Source: JAIWNK01 sp964453115
GTDB taxonomy: Bacteria > Chloroflexota > Anaerolineae > Anaerolineales > Anaerolineaceae
Direction: 5' to 3'
Length of the DNA: 64,000 nucleotides
Assembly: GCA_964453115.1 (NCBI GenBank)
Contig: CAYVRT010000003.1
Location: 95,329-159,328, forward strand
This document shows, piece after piece, positions 57,647-64,000 of the stretch; position 1 is the first letter of the stretch; each line of letters begins with the position of its first letter. The position numbers and the translations under genes are program-made. The notes below the pieces were generated by a model that was not told where the DNA came from, searched no databases, and saw only the letters and a program-made list of their open reading frames with translations.

Positions 57647-58639
57647 TTAACGGCGTGTGCGTAGCCCAATGAGGATCAGAAGCAGCCCCAGCCCGGCGAT
57701 GCCGGCAATGATTGCGCCAAAAGGGAATTCAGTTGTTGGGCGTGGGGCAGGTTGTGCGGTGGGTGAGCTGGAGAGTGTCGCGGTGGGGGTGGGAGGCGGG
57801 CGGGTGGGCGAGGGGCGGGGTGTTTGGCTGGGCGAGTCTGGGGGTGGGGGGCTGAGGGCAGGTGTGGAGGGGCTTGTAGCAGTCAGCCCGACTTGTTCTG
57901 GCTGGACGAGCGGGGTGGGCAGGAGCAGTTTTTGTCCGTTATAGATGAGCGGGTTATCAAGGGAGATGCCGTTGAGGCGGGCGATGTCGGCAATGTGCGT
58001 ATCGTAGGCCAGGGCAATGCTCCACAAGGATTGTCCAGCGCGTACGGTATGCGTCCATGCCTCACCGGCGGCAGGCGGCGTGCTGGTTTGCACCGGGTAG
58101 ACGATTTGCGAGACCCACAGGGTCGCCATGGCGTTGGGATCTTGGGTGGCGGCGAATGCTGTTGGGGCGACATAATCGCCATTCACGGTGTAGGCGGCAT
58201 GGAGAATATAATAGACCGAGCCATCATATTCGGCAATTCCGGCCCCAATGTGACGATAGTTGGGGTTGACGGCAGGGATCATGTGCGCATCATCCGACCA
58301 GACTTGCAGCAAAAAGTCGAACGACATGGGGCCAATGGCAAAGTTTTCGGTGGCCCAGGCCTGTTGTCCATTGCCATATCCGGCAGCCATCACCCGTCCA
58401 CGCACATTGCCGATATGATCCGTCATGTGGTAGAGCGCCATCAGGTCGGCGGTTTCTTGTGCGGTTTGCATCAGGATCGGGTCTACGACCAGCGGGCGCA
58501 GGCCGCGCGCCACGCGCATCTGGTTATAGGCATTGATGATGCGGTCGGGGGTGATGTCGTCTTGTGCGTGGGCTGTCGGTTGGGGCAGGGCAAAGCAGAG
58601 CAACCCCAAAAGGCAGAGCAAAAGAAGCAATCGTTTCAT
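57647..58639 (-). CDS. secreted CAP-domain protein with LysM and C-terminal membrane anchor
   Basis: A 330-aa protein. After the signal peptide (MKRLLLLLCLLGLLCFALPQ) comes a CAP/SCP domain (about 35-165: IINAYNQMRVARGLRPLVVDP, NFAIG, NPNYRHIGAGIAE). A LysM domain follows (about 196-243: HTVRAGQSLWSIALAYDTHIADIARLNGI). Next is a long Pro/Ser/Thr spacer (about 250-300) and a final transmembrane helix with an RTRR tail. LysM should bind peptidoglycan, holding the CAP domain at the surface. The gene has a TATAAT 6 nt before its ATG. Confidence 0.9.
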   Translation of the reverse strand: MKRLLLLLCLLGLLCFALPQPTAHAQDDITPDRIINAYNQMRVARGLRPLVVDPILMQTAQETADLMALYHMTDHIGNVRGRVMAAGYGNGQQAWATENFAIGPMSFDFLLQVWSDDAHMIPAVNPNYRHIGAGIAEYDGSVYYILHAAYTVNGDYVAPTAFAATQDPNAMATLWVSQIVYPVQTSTPPAAGEAWTHTVRAGQSLWSIALAYDTHIADIARLNGISLDNPLIYNGQKLLLPTPLVQPEQVGLTATSPSTPALSPPPPDSPSQTPRPSPTRPPPTPTATLSSSPTAQPAPRPTTEFPFGAIIAGIAGLGLLLILIGLRTRR

Positions 58640-58645
58640 GCTCTC

Positions 58646-58651
58646 ATTATA
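58646..58651 (-). promoter_or_regulatory. -10 box immediately upstream of the CAP-LysM gene
   Basis: TATAAT on the minus strand ends 6 nt from the ATG, with no Shine-Dalgarno between. It is a leaderless-transcript candidate. Confidence 0.5.
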
Positions 58652-58676
58652 ACTGGTTTTGTGGTTCCAAATCTTG

Positions 58677-59825
58677 TTATGAATAAGGTGCGAAGAAAAA
58701 GCAAGCAAGGTAGTAGAGAATACCGGAGGCAAGGTGCAGCCCGTAGGCCAGGCGGGGCGTCCAGCCGGGGCGGGTGAAGGCCGGACGAATTGAAACGGCG
58801 AATAAGATCAGCAGTGCAGTTTGGGCGCCCCAGCGAAAATTGCCGTGATACAAACGGTCACCGCTTTCGGCCACCAGGTAGAGTTGGGCAGCGCTAATGA
58901 AGAAGACGATCCAGGCCAGTTGCAGGACAGGGTTGGAACGAGTTTGGCGGTCTGTGGCACACCACACAACCAGCGGGAAGAGGATCGAGAGCAGGAATTT
59001 TAACAACAGGTGGTCGGAAAAAGCTGCCTCCACCTGAAAAGGGGCCAGGATGAAGCCGGATGGGTCTGCTTCTGGAATGAGGTAGGCTATTGCCATTTGT
59101 GTGGCCAGGCTGCCTGCGCCCGGCAGAATGCAGCCAAAGAGCAGCAGCCGCCAGTGGATGGGGCGTTTTCGAGCGTAGAACCAGATGCCCAACAGGAAGA
59201 TGGCGGGGAGGAGGGCCAGTGTGTAGTTGGGTTTGATCCAGGTTGTGAACAGGGTCAGGCTGGCGGCGGCGATTGTTTTCCAGGGGCTGTTTTTCGCGTC
59301 TACAAATGCATTGCTGACCAGCAGAAAGAGCAAAAGGGCCCAGGGTTTGAGGAGCTGAACGGTGGGGTTGTGGTAGTTGGCGAGGCCGATGTAGCCGAAA
59401 TAGAGCTGACCATCGGCAAAAAGCAGCCCTGACACCGGGGCAAGGAAAGGTAGACTGAGCGCCAGCCCAAAACGCAACGCTGGTCGAAGGTTCGTCCACC
59501 ACTGGTAGAGAATTACCGAGAGCAGCACATTGCTGGCAGTCATCAGCAGGATGGTTGCGTCCCAGAGGTTAATCTGGCTGCGCGAAATCCATACCATTCC
59601 ACCGAGCAAGAGTTGGAAGATGGGATGGGCCAAAATGTAGCTTGGGATATGCTCTTGGGTGAGGATTGCCTGTGCGAAAACGATGTGCGAGCCATAGTCC
59701 TGGTCAGCAGGCAGCATGACCCGTCGCCAAAAAATGGCTGTGCTAAACAGGGCGCTTGTGATGATGAGGATGAACAAGGCGCCAGCACGTGAGAAAAGGC
59801 GAGCGGCAGGTTTTGGGGTCTTCAA
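58677..59825 (-). CDS. polytopic membrane protein, GT-C glycosyltransferase-like
   Basis: A 382-aa protein with about ten hydrophobic segments. The first extracytoplasmic loop after helix 1 contains MLPADQDYGSHIVFAQ, where an acidic D-x-D-like pair sits as in GT-C enzymes. No other motif is diagnostic, so this is a fold-level guess. The start is TTG at 59823-59825, 7 nt from a minus-strand TATAAT, and there is no Shine-Dalgarno. It is upstream of the CAP-LysM and phosphoesterase genes but has a separate promoter-like box. Confidence 0.65.
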   Translation of the reverse strand: MKTPKPAARLFSRAGALFILIITSALFSTAIFWRRVMLPADQDYGSHIVFAQAILTQEHIPSYILAHPIFQLLLGGMVWISRSQINLWDATILLMTASNVLLSVILYQWWTNLRPALRFGLALSLPFLAPVSGLLFADGQLYFGYIGLANYHNPTVQLLKPWALLLFLLVSNAFVDAKNSPWKTIAAASLTLFTTWIKPNYTLALLPAIFLLGIWFYARKRPIHWRLLLFGCILPGAGSLATQMAIAYLIPEADPSGFILAPFQVEAAFSDHLLLKFLLSILFPLVVWCATDRQTRSNPVLQLAWIVFFISAAQLYLVAESGDRLYHGNFRWGAQTALLILFAVSIRPAFTRPGWTPRLAYGLHLASGILYYLACFFFAPYS

Positions 59826-59832
59826 CGCGATG

Positions 59833-59838
59833 ATTATA
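59833..59838 (-). promoter_or_regulatory. -10 box immediately upstream of the TTG start at 59825
   Basis: TATAAT on the minus strand, 7 nt from the start codon, with no ribosome site in the gap. Confidence 0.5.
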
Positions 59839-59874
59839 CCTTAATCCTGCGCCGGATAGGACGGGTGATGATGG

Positions 59875-59880
59875 TATAAT
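59875..59880 (+). promoter_or_regulatory. extended -10 for the glycyl-tRNA synthetase gene
   Basis: TGGTATAAT (TG at 59872-59873) lies 39 nt before the ATG. No clear -35 is seen, consistent with an extended -10 promoter. Confidence 0.5.
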
Positions 59881-59919
59881 GATGACCTGCTATCTTCGAT
59901 TTCTCTGCGTGGAGTGTGT

Positions 59920-62913
59920 ATGAGTCAACCGTTGGATTTTCAAACGATCATTTTTAGCCTGCAGCGCTTTTGGGCCGAGCAAGGTTGTCTGATCTGGCAG
60001 CCTTACTATTCACAGGTGGGGGCAGGGACGATGAACCCATCCACCATTCTGCGCGTTCTGGGCCCCGAGCCATGGCACGTGGCCTATGTTGAGCCTTCGG
60101 TGCGCCCGGACGATGGCCGGTATGGTGAAAACCCCTATCGCCTGCAACAGCATTATCAGTTTCAGGTCATCCTCAAGCCCGATCCAGGCGATCCGCAGGA
60201 GCGTTACCTGCGTTCGTTGATGGCCCTGGGCATTGACCCGGCGCAGCACGACATTCGCTTTGTGGAAGATAACTGGGAGTCGCCGGCCCTGGGTGCCTGG
60301 GGGCTGGGCTGGGAAGTGTGGCTGGATGGTCAGGAAATTACGCAGTTCACCTATTTCCAACAGGCGGGCGGGATGGCGCTGGACCCGGTTTCGGTTGAGA
60401 TTACCTATGGCCTGGAGCGCATCGCGATGGTTTTGCAGCGTGTGCGCAATTTTCGCGACATTCGTTGGAGTCCTGAGCGTAGCTATGGCGATGTGAACTT
60501 GCAGGGTGAGTATGAGCATAGCAAGTATTACTTTGAGGCGGCGGATGTGGAGCGCGTGCGGCAGATGTATCATCTGTTTGAGGCAGAGGCCGAAGCCGCG
60601 CTGGAACAGGGGCTGGTTCTTCCGGCGCATGATTATGTGTTGAAGTGTTCGCACGCTTTCAATGTGCTGGATACGCGCGGCGCAGTGGGCGTGACCGAGC
60701 GGCAGGCGCTCTTTTCGCGAATGCGTGACCTTTCGCGCCGTGTGGCTGAAGCTTATGTGGCGCAGCGGCAGGCGTTGGAATTTCCCTGGATGGCGATCGC
60801 GGCGGTGGATGCCCCCGTCGCAGCCGGGCAATTGCTCGCAGCGCCAGCACAGGCAGCCGATTTCTTGCTCGAAATTGGCGTGGAAGAATTGCCAGCAGCC
60901 GATTTGGAGATGGCTTTGGGACAGCTGCGCACACGGGTGCCGGCCTTGTTGGAGGAACTGCGCCTGGAACATGGCGCGGTGCGCGTGTTTGGCACGCCGC
61001 GCCGCCTGGTGGTGGCGGTGGCGGAACTTTCGCCGACACAACCCGACCGCACACAGGTTGTTAAAGGTCCGCCGGCAGAGCGTGCTTTCGATGCTGATGG
61101 CCGTCCAACCAGGGCGGCAGAGGGGTTTGCGCGCGGCAAGGGCCTATCTGTGACCGATTTGCAGGTTGTGGAGATGGATGGCGGGCGCTATGTGGCGGCA
61201 ATGGTGGAAGAACGCGGGCGTCCGGCGGCGGAGGTGTTGCTGGAGGCGCTGCCGGGGTTGGTGGCCGGGCTGCGTTTCGATAAGGTGATGCGCTGGAATA
61301 ACAGCGGGGTGGCCTTCTCGCGTCCCATTCGGTGGCTGTTGGCGCTGTTGGGTGAGACGGTGCTGCCCTTCCGTTACGCTGGTTTGCAGGCTGCTGGTTG
61401 CACGCGCAGCCGCCGCTTTTACGAACCAGAGACGCTGCCTGTTTCCTCGTCGCAGGCCTATTTTGAGGCATTGCGGGCCCAGGGTGTGCTGCTTGATGCG
61501 GCAGAACGTCGGGCGGTGATTGCGGAGCAGGTTCGGCAGCAAATTCTTGCCGCAGATGGCGACCCGCAGCGGATGGATGAGGGTTTGCTGGACGAGGTGA
61601 CCAACCTGGTGGAGGCGCCGCAGGCATTGACGGGTTCGTTCGATGCAGTGCATTTACGCCTGCCGCCGGAGGTCTTGGTTTCGGTGATGAAAAAACATCA
61701 GCGCTATTTTCCGGTCTTTGCTTCCGATGGCAGCTTGCGCCCGCGCTTTGTCGTGGTACGCAATGGGGATGACCGTTTTCTGGATGTGGTGGCAGATGGC
61801 AACGAGCAGGTTGTCCGCGCCCGGTTTGCCGATGCGGCCTTTTTCATTCAAGAAGATTCTCAGCACAAGTTGGAAGATTTCTTGCCGCGCCTGGGGACGC
61901 TGACCTTCCAGTTCAAGCTTGGTTCCATGCTGGATAAGACGCAGCGCATTGAGCGCCTGGTGCCAGCGCTGGCCGGGCTGTTGGGCGTCAGCGAGGCCGA
62001 ACTGGCCGTGGCACAACGGGCTGCGCATTTGTGCAAGGCTGACCTGGTGACGCATATGGTGGTTGAGATGACCTCGCTGCAAGGGGTGATTGGCCGCTTC
62101 TACGCCTTGAACAGCGGTGAAAGCCCGGCGGTGGCGCAGGCGATTGCGGAACACTATCTGCCGCGCTTTGCGGGTGATGACCTGCCGCATGGGCAGGCCG
62201 GGTTGCTGATTGGTCTGGCGGACCGGCTCGATTCGTTGTCTGGCCTGTTTGCGGCTGGGCTGGCACCTAGCGGGGCCAAGGACCCCTTTGCTCAGCGCCG
62301 TGCAGCCTTGGCGCTGGTGCAGATGTTGATTGGCTGTGAGCTGGATTTTGACCTGCGGGCTGGTTTGGAATTGGCTGCTGCCGGGCTGCCGATTGTGGCA
62401 ACACCAGAAAGTAAGGCGGCCTGTTTGGAGTTCATTGCCGGACGCCTGCAAAGCTATTTGCTGGAGCAGGGCGCACGCTATGATGTGGTTGCAGCTGTGT
62501 TGGCAGTTCAAGCACACAACCCGTCCGGAGCAGCGGGCGCGGTTCATGCGCTGGCGGGCTGGATGGCGCGCCCTGATTGGGCAACCATCCTGCCGACGTA
62601 TGCGCGTTGTGTGCGCATCACCCGTGATCAGAAACAGCGCTTTGAGGTGCAGGCGCAATACTGCGTGGAAACAGCAGAGATGGACCTGCTGCACGCCTTG
62701 CAGGTGGCCGAAACGGTTGCCCGGCGGCCTGGTGCAATGGATGATTTCTTCGGCGTGTTTCTGCCCATTATGCCGGTCATTCAGCGCTTCTTCGAGGCTG
62801 TGCTGGTGATGGCGGAAGATCCGCATGTGCGCGCCAATCGGCTCGGTTTGCTACAGCGCGTGGCTGCACTGGCAGATGGGGTGGCCGATTTTTCAAAGCT
62901 AGAAGGTTTTTAG
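59920..62913 (+). CDS. glyS: glycine--tRNA ligase, alpha and beta subunits fused
   Basis: A 997-aa single chain. Residues 1-290 are the alpha subunit (FQTIIFSLQRFWAEQGCLIWQPYY, VEPSVRPDDGRYGENPYRLQQHYQFQVI, GLERIAMVLQ). After a short linker (about 291-312), the beta subunit starts at FLLEIGVEELPAADL and continues with KSMRWNN-like KVMRWNNSGVAFSRPIRWLLAL, LPPEVLVSVMKKHQRYF and KADLVTHMVVEMTSLQG. Most bacteria encode alpha2beta2 as two genes; fused forms are known in a few lineages. It charges tRNA-Gly. GTGGAG precedes the ATG. Confidence 0.95.
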   Translation: MSQPLDFQTIIFSLQRFWAEQGCLIWQPYYSQVGAGTMNPSTILRVLGPEPWHVAYVEPSVRPDDGRYGENPYRLQQHYQFQVILKPDPGDPQERYLRSLMALGIDPAQHDIRFVEDNWESPALGAWGLGWEVWLDGQEITQFTYFQQAGGMALDPVSVEITYGLERIAMVLQRVRNFRDIRWSPERSYGDVNLQGEYEHSKYYFEAADVERVRQMYHLFEAEAEAALEQGLVLPAHDYVLKCSHAFNVLDTRGAVGVTERQALFSRMRDLSRRVAEAYVAQRQALEFPWMAIAAVDAPVAAGQLLAAPAQAADFLLEIGVEELPAADLEMALGQLRTRVPALLEELRLEHGAVRVFGTPRRLVVAVAELSPTQPDRTQVVKGPPAERAFDADGRPTRAAEGFARGKGLSVTDLQVVEMDGGRYVAAMVEERGRPAAEVLLEALPGLVAGLRFDKVMRWNNSGVAFSRPIRWLLALLGETVLPFRYAGLQAAGCTRSRRFYEPETLPVSSSQAYFEALRAQGVLLDAAERRAVIAEQVRQQILAADGDPQRMDEGLLDEVTNLVEAPQALTGSFDAVHLRLPPEVLVSVMKKHQRYFPVFASDGSLRPRFVVVRNGDDRFLDVVADGNEQVVRARFADAAFFIQEDSQHKLEDFLPRLGTLTFQFKLGSMLDKTQRIERLVPALAGLLGVSEAELAVAQRAAHLCKADLVTHMVVEMTSLQGVIGRFYALNSGESPAVAQAIAEHYLPRFAGDDLPHGQAGLLIGLADRLDSLSGLFAAGLAPSGAKDPFAQRRAALALVQMLIGCELDFDLRAGLELAAAGLPIVATPESKAACLEFIAGRLQSYLLEQGARYDVVAAVLAVQAHNPSGAAGAVHALAGWMARPDWATILPTYARCVRITRDQKQRFEVQAQYCVETAEMDLLHALQVAETVARRPGAMDDFFGVFLPIMPVIQRFFEAVLVMAEDPHVRANRLGLLQRVAALADGVADFSKLEGF

Positions 62914-62928
62914 ACACCAAAACAAAAA

Positions 62929-62952
62929 CGGGGCGCCGCAAAAGGCGCCCCG
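62929..62952 (-). terminator. intrinsic terminator of the YqeB-type gene
   Basis: A GC-rich 9-bp stem (62929-62937 with 62944-62952) with a 6-nt loop. Read on the minus strand it is followed by a T-rich run (TTTTTGTTTTGG), just after the stop at 62958. Confidence 0.85.
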
Positions 62953-62957
62953 CCGAT

Positions 62958-63755
62958 TTAAGGCCGAGCGTGTAGTACGGCTTCGAGTGCCCCGCCGCCA
63001 ATGGCAAGCGCCTTGTCGGAGACTGTGTGACAATAGGCCGGATTGCTGCGTGGGTCTACATCGGCCAACTTCACCTGGGCAGGCAGGTGCAAACCAGGGT
63101 GAATCAGGCCGCGCAGCACGCCGCTGATGCGACTGATGACCGGCGTTTCATCTACCCAGGCAATGGTTTGCCCCAGGCTGATGCGGTCACCAATTTGCAG
63201 TGAACTGGTGACAACCCCGGCACAGGGTGAATAGAGTACCCGTTCTGAGCGCAGGCCGCTCATTTCGCCCGGGGTACCCGTATCGGCCTCGGCACAGCCC
63301 TGCCAGAGGACGCGCCCCAAAAAATGGCCGCGATTGGTCTCGATGATTGCATCTGCATCCTGTCCGGCGTAAAACCCGGGCCCCAGCGCCAGGACAAGGG
63401 GTGCCAGGCCGCGGCGAATGCCCAAATTGCGTTTTGCCATGCGCGCGTCAATCAGCACGGCGGCTTGTTGCACCTCAAGGCTGCTGGCCGTCTCATCCAC
63501 CAGGACGGGTAAATGGCCGGCGGCCCAGAGCTGAGGGATGGCAGTGGGGTCTTCCAGGCGCTGGGCGGTGATTTCTTCGACCCGGGTTTGTCCGTTGTAG
63601 ATGGCCTCGCTGAAAGAAACGGTGCGGCGAATGGCGAGTGGCTTTGGCAGGTCGGTCATCCAGACTGGGAAACCAGCCCGCCACAAACGCAATGCCACGC
63701 CGCTGGCGAGTTCACCGGCGCCAAGAATACAAATGGGGTTGTTGGGGAATTTCAT
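62958..63755 (-). CDS. yqeB: YqeB/EF2563-type selenium-dependent molybdenum hydroxylase accessory protein
   Basis: A 265-aa protein. It begins with a nucleotide-binding ICILGAGELASGVALRLWRAGFPVWMTDLPKPLAIRRTVSF pattern. Then come VLIDARMAKRNLGIRRGLAPLVLALGPGFYAGQDADAIIETNRGHFLGRV, SPCAGVV and the terminal VSDKALAIGGGALEA. This is the EF2563-family layout, usually found with molybdenum hydroxylase or selenium-related genes; none is in the window. I chose the ATG at 63753-63755 because the motif begins there; a longer reading would run into the tandem repeat. A TATAAT box lies 10 nt upstream. Confidence 0.88.
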   Translation of the reverse strand: MKFPNNPICILGAGELASGVALRLWRAGFPVWMTDLPKPLAIRRTVSFSEAIYNGQTRVEEITAQRLEDPTAIPQLWAAGHLPVLVDETASSLEVQQAAVLIDARMAKRNLGIRRGLAPLVLALGPGFYAGQDADAIIETNRGHFLGRVLWQGCAEADTGTPGEMSGLRSERVLYSPCAGVVTSSLQIGDRISLGQTIAWVDETPVISRISGVLRGLIHPGLHLPAQVKLADVDPRSNPAYCHTVSDKALAIGGGALEAVLHARP

Positions 63756-63765
63756 CTTTTGGGTG

Positions 63766-63771
63766 ATTATA
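63766..63771 (-). promoter_or_regulatory. -10 box immediately upstream of the YqeB-type gene
   Basis: TATAAT on the minus strand, 10 nt from the ATG, with no Shine-Dalgarno in the gap. It is a leaderless or near-leaderless candidate. Confidence 0.45.
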
Positions 63772-63794
63772 CCTGAAAAATGGGCTGATTTTCC

Positions 63795-64000
63795 GCCACC
63801 CTGAGCAGGTAACAGCAAGAGGCGACGATGGGATTGCGCGTTAGCCACCCTGAGCAGGTAACAGCAAGAGGCGACGATGGGATTGCGCGTTAGCCGCCCT
63901 GAGCAGACAACAGCAAGAGGCGACGATGGGATTGCGCGTTAGCCGCCCTGAGCAGACAACAGCAAGAGGCGACGATGGGATTGCGCGTTAGCCACCCTGA
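63795..64000. repeat. 49-bp tandem repeat, at least four copies, running off the window end
   Basis: Units begin (at GCC) at 63795, 63844, 63893, 63942 and 63991, exactly 49 bp apart. The copies differ mainly near their start (GCCACC or GCCGCC) and at CAGGTAA or CAGACAA. The period is not a multiple of 3, and frames through it are not conserved, so it is probably non-coding. There are no unique spacers, so it is not a CRISPR array. Confidence 0.95.

Noticed and set aside
63756..63848. N-terminal extension of the YqeB-type protein into the tandem repeat
   Set aside because: Family homology begins at the ATG at 63755; the extension merely translates repeat DNA and would place the -10 box inside the gene.
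63795..64000. CRISPR array
   Set aside because: The 49-bp units are directly contiguous with no variable spacers, and no cas genes are present.

Overview
The window is a gene-dense, moderately GC-rich bacterial chromosome segment. I infer a member of the Chloroflexota, probably Anaerolineae-like. The support is Pro/Thr-rich linkers after lipoprotein signals or membrane anchors, solute-binding proteins with a VEVVKT-type linker after the lipobox, a fused alpha-beta glycyl-tRNA synthetase, a tryptophan T-box leader, a DnaB/DnaD/DnaC-like loader cluster and an LCP protein, with no outer-membrane genes. I see no insertion sequence, prophage, CRISPR array or rRNA. Genes are packed with many 4-nt stop/start overlaps and often end tail-to-tail.

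Layout. 1-4479: 3' end of pyruvate phosphate dikinase with its terminator, then a 2-oxo acid (pyruvate-type) dehydrogenase E1alpha-E1beta-E2 operon. 4476-8484 (minus): lytic transglycosylase, methyltransferase and an acetylpolyamine-deacetylase-like protein. 8581-11537: urocanase and two related small membrane proteins. 11561-15653: LCP protein with a Trm112-like protein, an MFS exporter with a structured leader, and a TPR membrane protein. 15790-17582: strong promoter, tryptophan T-box and TrpB2. 17674-21272: a ParB-like small protein and a coupled four-gene operon (a 'quinate dehydrogenase-like' protein of unknown role, nucleotidyltransferase, PAP2 phosphatase, DegV). 21260-26069: Nudix, a small conserved protein, Maf, a class B penicillin-binding protein and RsgA.

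26066-30072 (minus) is a replication operon: bifunctional nuclease, DnaB, DnaD-like protein and a fused tandem DnaC-like ATPase. 30213-33866 holds CcdA and a repeat-bearing thioredoxin lipoprotein, divergent from an OmpR-type two-component system; three 11-bp-phased direct repeats lie between them. A cytoplasmic-looking beta-lactamase-like protein follows. 34647-50340 carries two complete peptide-type ABC transporters and an orphan binding lipoprotein. Each transporter has a strong promoter, and its binding-protein gene is bracketed by an extended Shine-Dalgarno-like element and an intercistronic hairpin.

50446-55735: a response-regulator fusion, tRNA-Gln, GlmU, a CBS/CorC-type membrane protein, cytidine deaminase and RecO. 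55726-59825 (minus): two paralogous secreted phosphoesterases, a CAP-LysM protein and a polytopic membrane protein. 59920-64000: fused GlyRS, a YqeB-type molybdenum-hydroxylase accessory protein and a 49-bp tandem repeat that runs off the end.

Most genes are housekeeping. The parts most worth following are the differential-expression architecture of the two transporter operons, the phased repeats near the two-component system, the tandem loader ATPase, the 18155-21272 operon, and a recurring arrangement in which a -10 box sits 6-10 nt from the start codon, suggesting leaderless mRNAs.
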